Position numbers and translations under genes: made by a program
Assembly: GCA_017443465.1 (NCBI GenBank)
Contig: JAFRXO010000002.1
Coordinates: 21,880-85,879, forward strand
Direction of reading: 5' to 3'
From: Bacteroidales bacterium
GTDB lineage: Bacteria > Bacteroidota > Bacteroidia > Bacteroidales > UBA932
DNA length: 64,000 nucleotides
The notes under the pieces: model-generated
What the model was told of the DNA's origin: nothing
Databases searched by the model: none
The model's input: the letters and a program-made list of their open reading frames with translations, nothing else
Shown: one piece after another, positions 18,201 to 25,539 of the stretch
Layout: each line of letters opens with the position of its first letter
Position numbering within the stretch: position 1 is the first letter of the stretch

Positions 18201-18727
18201 AGATGAAAACGCGGATTAACTCCATTATTCGACGTTTCATCCTGGAAATCAGCTATTTCCAGACCACATATGACTCTGTCGTCCTCTTCCCTGAACTCCC
18301 TGACGAGGTACCACTTCGAACCATAGTTCTCGAACGAAGGTTCCCCGGTCACATATGTCAGGGGTGAAACCAGGCTTTCGCTCAGGTTGGTAAGGGTCTG
18401 GAAGACCATAACCCTGGATATGTCGTCATTTATCAGCGGAAACGCCCCGGACCAGGCCTGCAGGCTGTCGTCTGCGTACCTGTATATGACCATGTCGGAA
18501 GGGATCTCCGCGATGTTAAGCCAGGAATAGTCGGTCTCGGACAGGGCCTGACGGGAGAACGCCTCCATCCGGGCCATCCGCTTCGCGAGGATGGACTCGA
18601 CCCTGGAAGCAGCGGCACGGGTATCCTTCGGCCCCCTGGTCACTGTAAAAGCCGCGATAATGAAGACGGCTGACAGTACCAGGAAAACGGCCGCGAAGAC
18701 CTTCCGTATGTTCATCCTGCGATTCAT
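15212..18727 (-). CDS. Large NtrY-like membrane sensor histidine kinase
   Basis: A 1171-residue protein. It has an N-terminal membrane segment, a first extracytoplasmic domain, a cluster of hydrophobic segments (about residues 205-420), a second extracytoplasmic domain, two more membrane segments, a sensory loop, a final membrane segment and a HAMP-like linker. The kinase core follows: H-box VAHEIKNPLTPM near residue 946, N-box NLLTNAVQAI, and G-boxes DSGPGVSE and GTGLGLAI. ARQVAHEIKNPLTPMKLQI is typical of the NtrY group, whose partners are NtrX-type regulators. A candidate partner is encoded at 22149. Its start overlaps the rlmH stop by 4 nt, so the two are co-transcribed. Stimulus unknown. 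Confidence 0.85.
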   Translation of the reverse strand: MNRRMNIRKVFAAVFLVLSAVFIIAAFTVTRGPKDTRAAASRVESILAKRMARMEAFSRQALSETDYSWLNIAEIPSDMVIYRYADDSLQAWSGAFPLINDDISRVMVFQTLTNLSESLVSPLTYVTGEPSFENYGSKWYLVREFREEDDRVICGLEIADFQDETSNNGVNPRFHLSDAYSVDVLSASGGSPVMYEGKPVFKIMSESDYAATGPDVLFIWLALFIYMIGSVFYVSIRKTLPRVLAASAGLVVIISLIFLWTHGRAETSGIFSPTLYADGPVFSSLGVQVMVAMAVFMTVIYAYVARLGIARSMLESDRNAVLNLSALLILSIGITAYAVWAFRSIILNSNITLDLFRIRELSWETAVVYMIFISLAVSVLLLLQMARPAVAKLFSFRYDVFSLWGRIFFSLALAVLMTVSVSVLGFRKEHQIEKVWANRLSMDRDISLEITLRSLETQIASDRFIASVSALENSVTLIQNRLREIYFPQLVSDYDMAVRIFNADSSPESIQYYNDRLRGGAIIAPGSRFIYTRHESGGPRYAGVFRYYNDYGMSTVMVEVEPKANRGSMGYSGILGLTPPGQVVLPGRYSYSRYIEGKCMMSWGAYAYPTALGEREKKDDGYRHFYHDVGDDEVIVISRQLIPVFYYMIAGFVLMVVLFLVFSLFGLSMVRRKRAERNYYKSRITWLLMISLFLTLVSMSALSLNFIIRRSRANMYSNMSDKIKTIRTMLEDRMRFVNSVDEISTQEVSTFLDLVSNINSTDITLYTTGGMAFRSTATQLFDRRILPLRISDKAYADIMLAHKRYYVATEKIGNHSYQALYAPVMNSSGGILAIVSAPYSDESFDLGSEAILHSAIVIMLFIILLLLSRLGVGLVVNRMFSPLSEMGRKMNSAEIGHLEYIIYDRNDEISTLVRAYNLMVHDLSDSTKKLAVAERDKAWSGMARQVAHEIKNPLTPMKLQIQRLIRMKQRGDPSWAEKFDEVSKVVLDHIDILADTANEFSTFARLYTEEPVDIDLDRLLKEEIDMFDSKEDITLQYMGLENAMISGPKPQLTRVFVNLLTNAVQAIEGQREEDIEKGVQPREGNILVSLRNSRKDGFYDVVVEDSGPGVSEENRQKLFTPNFTTKSSGTGLGLAICRNILEKCGGEISYSKSFMLGGACFTVRFPKKIII

Positions 18728-19194
18728 TCGTGATGGTAGGGCTCACCCCTCATTATAGTGAAAGCCCGGTAGAGCTGCTCTGCAAAAACCGTACGGACCA
18801 TCTGGTGGGGAAACGTCATTTTTGAGAGAGACAGTTTTCCTTCCGCCCGTGCATAAACCGCCTCCGAGAATCCATATGCTCCGCCTATGACGAAAACCAT
18901 GTCCTGACCGGACATCATCCTGTCCGAAAGCCAGGCGGAGAACTGCATTGAACTCATCTGGATTCCCCTCTCGTCCAGAAGGAAAACCTTGTCCCTCGGC
19001 TTGAGTGCCTTGAGGATAAGTTCCCCTTCCTTCACCTTGACCTGCGCCTCGCTCAGGGAAGATGCACCCTTCAGTTCAGGGATCTCGGAAAGGGTGAACG
19101 GCACATAATGTCCCAGCCGGGATATGTACATATCCAGCCCCTGCCTTACCCAGGCAACATCCGTCTTCCCTACTGTGAGCAGCGTAATGTGCAT
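18724..19194 (-). CDS. rlmH: 23S rRNA (pseudouridine1915-N3)-methyltransferase RlmH
   Basis: A 156-residue SPOUT methyltransferase that acts on helix 69 of 23S rRNA. The start is set at MHITLLTVGKTD, the usual family N-terminus; the frame runs 18 codons further upstream but that extension is not conserved in kind. Family motifs are seen: FLLDERGIQMSS, FVIGGAYGFSEAV and the C-terminal FPHQMVRTVFAEQLYRAFTI followed by YHHE. It overlaps the large sensor kinase gene by 4 nt. Confidence 0.93.
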   Translation of the reverse strand: MHITLLTVGKTDVAWVRQGLDMYISRLGHYVPFTLSEIPELKGASSLSEAQVKVKEGELILKALKPRDKVFLLDERGIQMSSMQFSAWLSDRMMSGQDMVFVIGGAYGFSEAVYARAEGKLSLSKMTFPHQMVRTVFAEQLYRAFTIMRGEPYHHE

Positions 19195-19259
19195 AAATTG
19201 ACGGTTATATGTGCAAATATAATAAATGCGGCTTGTTTTTTGCAACAAAACGGGGCGTT

Positions 19260-19664
19260 ATGGAAATCCTCCGGAAATTGACGCTTGCTGCAGTGCTCGC
19301 GTTTGCCTGCCTTGGACTGAAAGCCCAGGGCGGGAGTTACGATGTCTTCGTTCCCATAGCGAAATACATCAGCCAGGGGGATGCCGACAGGCTCTCAGCA
19401 TGGTTCGCCGACAACCTGGAAATATCCATCCAGTCAAAGTCTGTCGAATCCAGTAAAACCCAGGCCAGGCAGATCATGCGCACGTTTTTCGGCACTCACA
19501 CTCCCCAGACATTCGACATCACCCACACTGCAAGCCGGTCCAATGTCAAGTATGCACTCGGTTCACTGAGTACCGGAGGTGAAGTCTATATGGTCACCAT
19601 ATTCGTGTCTTCGGACGGAAGGACTTACAAGATACAGCAGTTGAAAATCGACAAAAATCGATAA
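19260..19664 (+). CDS. DUF4783-like secreted protein
   Basis: About 134 residues from the ATG at 19260, with a signal peptide (LTLAAVLAFACLGLKAQG). The mature part resembles the small NTF2-like DUF4783 proteins of Bacteroidetes: DVFVPIAKYISQGDADRLSAWF, then a beta-rich segment ending FVSSDGRTYKIQQLKI. Function is unknown. The frame is open 17 codons upstream, but a signal peptide directly after the internal ATG decides the start. It is divergent from rlmH across about 65 nt and convergent with efp. Confidence 0.75.
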   Translation: MEILRKLTLAAVLAFACLGLKAQGGSYDVFVPIAKYISQGDADRLSAWFADNLEISIQSKSVESSKTQARQIMRTFFGTHTPQTFDITHTASRSNVKYALGSLSTGGEVYMVTIFVSSDGRTYKIQQLKIDKNR

Positions 19665-19697
19665 AGTAAACAAACTAAAGCAATTTTGACGCCTTTT

Positions 19698-19713
19698 TGG
19701 CACAAGACTTGCA
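19698..19713 (+). promoter_or_regulatory. Consensus sigma-54 (-24/-12) promoter
   Basis: The sequence TGGCACAAGACTTGCA matches the sigma-54 consensus TGGCAC-N5-TTGCA at every defined position and with the exact spacing. A T-rich tract precedes it, as is usual. The predicted start of transcription is near 19724. No coding frame follows before the terminator at 19760-19793, so the promoter would serve a short RNA. The sequence match is direct; activity is inferred. Confidence 0.7.
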
Positions 19714-19723
19714 AATAAATCGG

Positions 19724-19793
19724 ACGGTTAGTTTAGTTAATAATAGGGTTAAAATCAAGAAAAGGAGACAGCCGCGAGGTTCTCTCCTTTTTT
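19724..19793 (+). ncRNA. Candidate sigma-54-dependent small RNA (about 70 nt)
   Basis: The interval from the predicted start to the end of the T-run is about 70 nt. It has an AT-rich single-stranded 5' part and ends in a classic hairpin plus six Ts. It contains no open frame of note and no tRNA-like or other known RNA fold that I recognise. It lies between convergent DUF4783 and efp genes. The main alternative is that the hairpin only terminates those genes and the promoter match is chance. Confidence 0.45.
19760..19793 (+). terminator. Intrinsic terminator
   Basis: AAAAGGAGA (19760-19768) pairs with TCTCCTTTT (19783-19791), extendable by two more pairs. The loop is 14 nt and the T-run is on the plus strand. 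It would end transcription from the sigma-54-like promoter, from DUF4783, or both. The minus-strand side is only moderately T-rich, so it is a weaker terminator for efp. Confidence 0.75.
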
Positions 19794-19821
19794 CATTATG
19801 TGTATTTCGAAGTGAAGTCTG

Positions 19822-20391
19822 CTACCTCTCGACCCTCTGGCCGTAAGTGCGGTCAACAGTGTTGACGGTGATCACATCACCGGTATTGATGAACAAGGGG
19901 ACCATCACCTTTGCTCCGGTCTCGAGAGTGCATTCCTTCTGCGCGTTGGTAGAAGTGTTGCCCTTGACTGCGGGTTCCGAATAAGTGACCTCGAGAGTGA
20001 CATATGTCGGGAGCTCACATGTGAGGCACCTCTCCTCGGGCTCGGTCACGAACATCATCTCGACATGCTGTCCTTCCTTCATGAGGTCGTTGTTGGCCAC
20101 TACGTCCTGGGGGATGGAAACCTGCTCATAGGTCTCTTCATGCATGAAGACGAAGTTGTCACCCTCGGCATAGAGGTACTGGTAAGGACGCCTTTCGACA
20201 GAGATGGTTTCTACCCTGGCGCCGGCGTTGTAAGTGTTCTCGAGAATCCTTCCGTTCTCAAGGTTGCGGAGCTTTACCTTCACGAAAGCGGGGCCCTTTC
20301 CGGGTTTCACATGCTGGAACCATACGATGACACAGGGTTTCCCGTTGAAATCGAGATAAAGACCGTTCTTAAAATCAGCTGTTGTTGCCAT
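19822..20391 (-). CDS. efp: Translation elongation factor P
   Basis: A 189-residue protein with the three-domain EF-P layout. It relieves ribosome stalling at proline stretches. The conserved tip loop reads HVKPGKGPAF with Lys32 at the position that is post-translationally modified in many bacteria. The C-terminal domain contains TLETGAKVMVPLFINTGD, the EF-P signature region. No modification enzyme gene is visible nearby. The start lies in a CATATG context, 37 nt downstream of a promoter element inside the ispH 3' end. Confidence 0.95.
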   Translation of the reverse strand: MATTADFKNGLYLDFNGKPCVIVWFQHVKPGKGPAFVKVKLRNLENGRILENTYNAGARVETISVERRPYQYLYAEGDNFVFMHEETYEQVSIPQDVVANNDLMKEGQHVEMMFVTEPEERCLTCELPTYVTLEVTYSEPAVKGNTSTNAQKECTLETGAKVMVPLFINTGDVITVNTVDRTYGQRVER

Positions 20392-20428
20392 ATGTTTGTA
20401 AAATATTAATATTGACTGATAAATCGTG

Positions 20429-20460
20429 CAAATTTAGTGATATCTCAGGCAAAGTGCAAA
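20429..20460 (-). promoter_or_regulatory. Promoter for efp
   Basis: On the minus strand, TTTG (complement of 20457-20460) and TAAATTTG (complement of 20429-20436) are separated by 20 nt, matching the Bacteroidetes -33/-7 layout. The start of efp follows about 38 nt downstream. The -33 part lies inside the last codons of ispH, so efp can be expressed independently of cmk-ispH. Confidence 0.6.
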
Positions 20461-21353
20461 ATTTTCTCGGCAACCTCCTCAAGCAGCCACTTGGGAGTAG
20501 AGGTAGCGCCGCACACTCCGACCCTGTCATCGGCCCTGAACCACTCCCTGCGGATATCCTCACACTGGCCTATCTGGTAAGTCCTGATATTCACAGACCT
20601 GCACAGGTCGCAAAGGACCTTCCCGTTTGAACTTGAACGTCCCGAGACAAAGATGACTACATCGTGGCTGCGCGCAAACTCTTCCAGCTCGCTGTGACGC
20701 GAAGCCACCTGTGAGCATATGGTGTCATGCACGGTCAGCTCACCTCCGTCACGGGTCACAAGGCGCGAGAGGGCCGAGCATATGTCTACATACCCGGTCG
20801 GGCTCTTGGTGGTCTGGGAGAATATTTCAATCGGCCCGCCGGTACGGATTTTCCCTTCCGCGACAGCCTGGTCGAACATCGTCCTGTCCTCGATGACTAT
20901 GGCGTCTCCGCCGATCTGGCCGAGGAGGCCGAGGACTTCGGCATGTGCCGCCTTTCCGAAAATGACCACCTGCCCGTTCCTTCCGTCGGAGTGGAGACGG
21001 TCATATGCTTCCTTTATGCTTTTCTGAAGTTTGAGGACTACCGGACACGTGCAGTCAATCACCTTGAATCCAAGTCTTTCCGCTATGCTGTAGGTCTCGG
21101 GAGGTTCTCCGTGCGCGCGAATCAGGAGGGTCTCTCCCCCGGCGTCTACCATCTGTCGGAGATCCTCGGGATCAAGGGTGACAAGTCCCTTCCCTTCAAG
21201 GCGTCCGAGCTCAGCTTCATTGTGTACTATGGAACCCAGGGAGTACAGACGGCTCCCCTTCTTGTCTTCCAGCCAGGATTCGGCTATCCGGATAGCACGG
21301 GTGACACCGCCGCAGAATCCGGAATTGGGATCGATATCGACTTCAAGCGACAT
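20445..21353 (-). CDS. ispH: 4-hydroxy-3-methylbut-2-enyl diphosphate reductase
   Basis: A 302-residue LytB/IspH protein, the last enzyme of the MEP isoprenoid pathway, making IPP and DMAPP with a [4Fe-4S] cluster. Conserved elements are Cys14 in NSGFCGGVTRAI, IVHNEAE, RAHGEPP, the second cysteine region DCTCPVV, and the third in RVGVCGATSTPKWLLEEV. It follows cmk by 2 nt; the cmk-ispH pairing is common in Bacteroidales. Confidence 0.95.
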   Translation of the reverse strand: MSLEVDIDPNSGFCGGVTRAIRIAESWLEDKKGSRLYSLGSIVHNEAELGRLEGKGLVTLDPEDLRQMVDAGGETLLIRAHGEPPETYSIAERLGFKVIDCTCPVVLKLQKSIKEAYDRLHSDGRNGQVVIFGKAAHAEVLGLLGQIGGDAIVIEDRTMFDQAVAEGKIRTGGPIEIFSQTTKSPTGYVDICSALSRLVTRDGGELTVHDTICSQVASRHSELEEFARSHDVVIFVSGRSSSNGKVLCDLCRSVNIRTYQIGQCEDIRREWFRADDRVGVCGATSTPKWLLEEVAEKILHFA

Positions 21354-21355
21354 TT

Positions 21356-22063
21356 TCAGCTCCGGATATCGAACCGTCCCATCAGGAGTCCGGTCACCCA
21401 GACTATCTCCTCATGGAAATTCATGTCCGAATTGTCCAGGACGAAGGCGTCCTCGGCCTGGCGGAGAGGGTTGACCTCCCTGTGGGAATCGATGTAATCC
21501 CTCTCGGCGAGGTTCTTCATAACCTCTTCCATCACAGGATCCTGGCCCTTCGCCTTCATCTCGTCGAAACGTCTCTGGGCACGGACTTCATCCCTGGCAA
21601 CCACGAAAATCTTGAGCTGGGCATCAGGGAAGACAGCAGTACCTATGTCGCGCCCGTCCATGACGACACGTCCCTTCCTGCCGAATTCGTGGAGCTTGTC
21701 ATCTACGAATGCACGCACGAACGGAACGGTGGCGATCGGGCTGACCTGTGAAGAAACCGCCATTGTGCGGATCTCCTTTTCCACGTTCCTCTCGCCGATG
21801 AATGTCTGGCTCCCTTCGGGACTGTACTCGAAGCGGAGGTCAGGAGCCTCAGGGCCCTCCAGGGCTGCCTTCAGGCCTTTTTCATCGATATTGTTGGCGG
21901 AATCGATCAGTCCCCTCTCCTGGGCGAAAAGGGTGACGGCCCGGTACATTGCTCCCGAGTCCAGGTAAAGGAAGGAAAACTCCGATGCGATAAGCTTCGC
22001 AAGAGTGCTTTTGCCTGTAGAAGAATAACCGTCTATGGCAATGATTATGTCAGGGATAGTCAT
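21356..22063 (-). CDS. cmk: Cytidylate kinase
   Basis: A 235-residue P-loop NMP kinase (IAIDGYSSTGKSTLAKLIA) converting CMP/dCMP to the diphosphates. MDGRDIGTAVFPDA and YIDSHREVNPLRQAEDA are typical Cmk segments (substrate binding and lid). A minus-strand -7 match TAATTTTG (complement of 22089-22096) lies 26 nt upstream of the start; no -33 is clear. It heads the cmk-ispH unit. Confidence 0.94.
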   Translation of the reverse strand: MTIPDIIIAIDGYSSTGKSTLAKLIASEFSFLYLDSGAMYRAVTLFAQERGLIDSANNIDEKGLKAALEGPEAPDLRFEYSPEGSQTFIGERNVEKEIRTMAVSSQVSPIATVPFVRAFVDDKLHEFGRKGRVVMDGRDIGTAVFPDAQLKIFVVARDEVRAQRRFDEMKAKGQDPVMEEVMKNLAERDYIDSHREVNPLRQAEDAFVLDNSDMNFHEEIVWVTGLLMGRFDIRS

Positions 22064-22148
22064 GGATAAAGACTAATAGGTTGAAATGCAAAATTAGGAA
22101 AGTTTTATGTAATTTGCGATATTTGTAAAATCATATACTCATTGCTAA

Positions 22149-23303
22149 ATGAAAATCCTGGTAGTCGACGACGAGAAGTCAATCCGTAATTCCCTCAGGG
22201 AGATCCTCTCCGACGAGGGTTATGAGGTTGATGTGGCCGAGGATGGTCCCATCGCCCTCAAGATGACCGCTGACGAGAAATACGACATAATATTCTGCGA
22301 CATCAAGATGCCGGGGATGGACGGGACCGAGGTGCTGTCGACCCTGGCCGGTTCGGGTTACGATGCCGCGATAATCATGATTTCCGGGCACGGAGACATC
22401 GACACCGCAGTGGACTGCATCAAGAAAGGAGCATATGATTTCATCCAGAAGCCCCTGGACCTCAACCGCATTCTCATAACCATAAAGAACGCTACCGACA
22501 AGACCAAGCTCGTCCAGGAGACCAAGACCCTCAAGAAGAAAGTCTACGGCGGACAGCATATGGTAGGCAGTTCTGCCGCCCTTCAGCATATCCGCGACAT
22601 AATCTCCAAAGTAGCGGCGACGGATGCCAGGGTCCTTATCGAAGGAGCCAACGGCACGGGAAAGGAGCTGGTCGCCAGGTCCCTCTATCAGGAAAGCGAC
22701 AGGGCCAACATGCCTTACATCGAGGTAAACTGTGCGGCTATCCCCTCTGAACTGATCGAGAGCGAACTGTTCGGACATGAAAAAGGCTCCTTCACCTCGG
22801 CCATCAAGCAGCACAAGGGAAAATTCGAGCAGGCTGACGGCGGAACTTTGTTCCTGGACGAGATAGGAGACATGTCCCTCGCCGCACAGGCGAAGGTCTT
22901 GAGGGTTCTCCAGGAGAAGAAGCTCTCCAGGGTCGGAAGCGACAAGGACATCGAAGTCAACGTAAGGGTGATCGCGGCTACCAACAAGGACCTCAAGGCC
23001 GAGATCGAGAAGGGGAATTTCCGTGAAGACCTGTATCACAGGCTCTCTGTGATCATTATCCGCGTCCCCACCCTGGATGAACGTAAGGAAGACATCCCTG
23101 AACTGGTACAGTATTTCACGGCACAGATATGCGCTGAGAGCGGAAAGCCACTCCGCACCTTCTCTCCGGAAGCTGTCAAAGCCCTGCAGGCCAAGAGCTG
23201 GCCCGGAAACATCCGTGAGTTGCGCAACGTAGTGGAGAGGCTGCTGATCCTCGGCAATGAACCGGTCACGGCTAAAGACGTGTCCGACTATGCCTCTGCC
23301 TGA
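22149..23303 (+). CDS. NtrX/NtrC-family response regulator lacking a DNA-binding domain
   Basis: A 384-residue protein. The receiver domain covers residues 1-120 (acid pocket Asp7/Asp8, phosphoacceptor Asp51 in FCDIKMPG). An AAA+ domain follows with Walker A GANGTGKE, Walker B GGTLFLDEIGD and the arginine-finger region NFREDLYHRLSV. The sigma-54-contacting GAFTGA loop is altered to GSFTSA (residues 213-218). The protein ends 30 or so residues after the AAA+ domain (VTAKDVSDYASA), with no Fis-type helix-turn-helix. It may act through another protein or without DNA contact. The NtrY-like kinase at 15212-18727 is a candidate partner. Confidence 0.88.
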   Translation: MKILVVDDEKSIRNSLREILSDEGYEVDVAEDGPIALKMTADEKYDIIFCDIKMPGMDGTEVLSTLAGSGYDAAIIMISGHGDIDTAVDCIKKGAYDFIQKPLDLNRILITIKNATDKTKLVQETKTLKKKVYGGQHMVGSSAALQHIRDIISKVAATDARVLIEGANGTGKELVARSLYQESDRANMPYIEVNCAAIPSELIESELFGHEKGSFTSAIKQHKGKFEQADGGTLFLDEIGDMSLAAQAKVLRVLQEKKLSRVGSDKDIEVNVRVIAATNKDLKAEIEKGNFREDLYHRLSVIIIRVPTLDERKEDIPELVQYFTAQICAESGKPLRTFSPEAVKALQAKSWPGNIRELRNVVERLLILGNEPVTAKDVSDYASA

Positions 23304-23333
23304 CGAAAGAGTTAAAAGACACAAAACAATAAT

Positions 23334-24707
23334 ATGAAGAGAATCATGATTTTCGCAGGAATATGCCTGATGGCTGTCTCCTGCGCTTCCAATGGGAAGA
23401 AAGCGGAAAACGATGCTGCAGTCAAGCTGATCACCCTGGATCCCGGGCACTTCCACGCTGCCCTCGTCCAGAAGCGTTCCTATCCCCAGGTAGACAACAA
23501 TGTCTATGTCTATGCGCCCCAGGGAGACGACCTGAAGGAGCATCTCAAGAAAGTCGAAGCTTACAACAACAGGGAAGACGACCCCACTTCCTGGAACGAG
23601 GTGGTTTACGCCGGGGATGACTTCCTTCAGAAGATGATCGACGAGAAGAAAGGCAACGTAGTAGTCCTCGCCGGAAACAACAAGGAGAAAGTCAATTACA
23701 TCGAAAAATCCCTCGACGCTGGGTTCAACGTCCTTGCCGACAAGCCGATGGCAATTGACCCCGCAGGCTTCCGCCAGCTCCAGAAATGCTTCGACAAGGC
23801 CAAGGAAAAAGGGCTTGTCTTCTACGACATCATGACTGAGCGCAACGAGATCACCACTATGCTCCAGAAAGAGCTGTCAATGGTACCTTCCGTTTACGGA
23901 ACCCAGCTCCAGGGAACTCCCCAGGAGCCAGCTTTCTACACTGAAAGCGTCCACCACCTCTACAAGGAGGTTTCAGGAGTACCCCTGATCCGTCCGGACT
24001 GGTTCTACGATGTCGAGTGCCAGGGTGAAGGCATAGTCGATGTCACCACACACCTTGTGGACCTTGTCCAGTGGGAAACCTTCCCGGGACAGTCTATCGA
24101 CTATGACAGGGACATAGAGCTCCTGGATGCAAACCGCTGGCCCACCCCCGTTTCCCTGAAGCAGTTCACAATGTCCACCACTAAGACCGAGTTCCCCGAT
24201 TTCCTCAAGAAATACGTAAAGGATGACGTCCTGGACTACTATTGCAACGGTGACATCCTCTACAAGATCAAGGGAGTGACGGCAAAGGTTTCCGTAACCT
24301 GGGAGTTCTCCTATCCTGAAGGAGGCGGTGACACCCACTACTCCATCATGAAGGGAAGCAAGGCCGACCTGATCATCCGCCAGGGCAAGGAGCAGTCCTT
24401 CCGTCCTGAACTCTACATCGAGGCCGTAAAAGCAGATGCAGATTACGGGAAAGCCCTCGAGGCCGCCATTGCCAAGCTCGCGGAGAAATATCCCGGTATC
24501 GCCCTCGTCAACCTCTCTGAAGGGAAATGGCAGGTTACTATTCCCGACGTCTATCGCGTAGGACATGAGGCTCACTTCGGCCAGGTAATGGACAATTACC
24601 TAGAATACCTGCAGAACGGAAATATGCCTGAGTGGGAAGTTCCCGGAATGATCGCCAAATACCGCCTGACCACTTCCGCCCTGGAAATGGCCCGCAGCAA
24701 GAAATAA
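23334..24707 (+). CDS. Secreted Gfo/Idh/MocA-like oxidoreductase, lipoprotein
   Basis: A 457-residue protein with a lipoprotein signal (ICLMAVSC, lipobox Cys17). An NAD(P)-binding Rossmann-like part follows, in which KPMAIDP replaces the usual EKP motif. The large C-terminal domain contains TESVHHLYKEVSG and TTHLVDLVQWE. Bacteroidetes carry many such predicted oxidoreductases with sugar-acid or glycan-derived substrates; the substrate here is unknown. The gene follows the response regulator by 30 nt on the same strand, so co-expression is possible. Confidence 0.8.
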   Translation: MKRIMIFAGICLMAVSCASNGKKAENDAAVKLITLDPGHFHAALVQKRSYPQVDNNVYVYAPQGDDLKEHLKKVEAYNNREDDPTSWNEVVYAGDDFLQKMIDEKKGNVVVLAGNNKEKVNYIEKSLDAGFNVLADKPMAIDPAGFRQLQKCFDKAKEKGLVFYDIMTERNEITTMLQKELSMVPSVYGTQLQGTPQEPAFYTESVHHLYKEVSGVPLIRPDWFYDVECQGEGIVDVTTHLVDLVQWETFPGQSIDYDRDIELLDANRWPTPVSLKQFTMSTTKTEFPDFLKKYVKDDVLDYYCNGDILYKIKGVTAKVSVTWEFSYPEGGGDTHYSIMKGSKADLIIRQGKEQSFRPELYIEAVKADADYGKALEAAIAKLAEKYPGIALVNLSEGKWQVTIPDVYRVGHEAHFGQVMDNYLEYLQNGNMPEWEVPGMIAKYRLTTSALEMARSKK

Positions 24708-24722
24708 TAAAGGCTTGAAATA

Positions 24723-25523
24723 CTAAAGCGGTTGCCCGTCCTCTGCTCCGGCAGGGTGACGGGCTTCCCATTCTGCCTTGGCCCTCTCCACTGAAACGGA
24801 ACGCTTCAGTACGAAGCCGGCACCGAGGTATTTGGTCCGCACATCCTCATCAGAGGCCAGTTGCTGAGGAGTCCCTTCCTGAAGGATGGATCCCTCATAG
24901 AGAAGATAAGCCCTGTCGGTAATGGCCAGGGTCTCACCTACGTTGTGGTCTGTTATGATGACTCCGATGTTCTTGTACTTGAGCTTGGCGATAATGTACT
25001 GGATGTCCTCGACCGCGATAGGGTCAACTCCCGCGAAAGGCTCATCCAGAAGGATGAATTTCGGGTCGATGGCAAGGGCCCGGGCTATTTCGCAGCGTCT
25101 TCTCTCTCCTCCCGAGAGCTGGATTCCAAGGCTCTTGCGGACTTTCGACAGATTGAATTCGTCGATAAGGGATTCCAGCCTGTCTTTGCGCTCCTGCTTA
25201 GTCATATCGGACAATTCCATTACCGACATGATATTGTCTTCTACCGACATTTTCCTGAAGACGGAAGCCTCCTGAGGAAGATAGCCGATCCCCTTCTGGG
25301 CACGCCTGTACATCGGCAGGTCGGTTATCTCTTCGTCATCGAGGAAAACCCGGCCGTCATTCGGGACGATCTGGCCGGTAATCATATAGAAGCTGGTGGT
25401 CTTTCCCGCTCCGTTCGGACCGAGGAAACCTACGATCTCCCCCTGCTCCACTTCCATGGAGACACCCTTGACGACGGTACGGACCCCGTATTTCTTGACA
25501 AGTTTCTCTGCGCGTAACTTCAT
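24723..25523 (-). CDS. lptB: LPS export ABC transporter ATP-binding protein LptB
   Basis: About 266 residues from [13 protein letters not shown]. It is a complete ABC ATPase: Walker [11 protein letters not shown]-loop YLPQEASVF, signature LSGGERRR, Walker [13 protein letters not shown] and H-loop ITDHNV. QEASVF and the short insert-free layout are typical of LptB, the cytoplasmic motor that drives lipopolysaccharide to the outer membrane. A C-terminal tail of about 30 residues extends beyond the usual end. It starts 16 nt after the dnaX stop. Confidence 0.9.
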   Translation of the reverse strand: MKLRAEKLVKKYGVRTVVKGVSMEVEQGEIVGFLGPNGAGKTTSFYMITGQIVPNDGRVFLDDEEITDLPMYRRAQKGIGYLPQEASVFRKMSVEDNIMSVMELSDMTKQERKDRLESLIDEFNLSKVRKSLGIQLSGGERRRCEIARALAIDPKFILLDEPFAGVDPIAVEDIQYIIAKLKYKNIGVIITDHNVGETLAITDRAYLLYEGSILQEGTPQQLASDEDVRTKYLGAGFVLKRSVSVERAKAEWEARHPAGAEDGQPL

Positions 25524-25539
25524 GGTCTGAAATTCTTTG

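Noticed and set aside
17438-18367. 309-codon open frame on the plus strand inside the sensor kinase gene
   Set aside because: Its product is rich in Arg, His, Gly and Gln and has no domain character; it is a compositional shadow of hydrophobic membrane segments.
22179-23543. 454-codon open frame on the minus strand opposite the response regulator
   Set aside because: The plus strand encodes clear receiver and AAA+ domains; the opposing frame runs past the regulator into the next gene without any motif.
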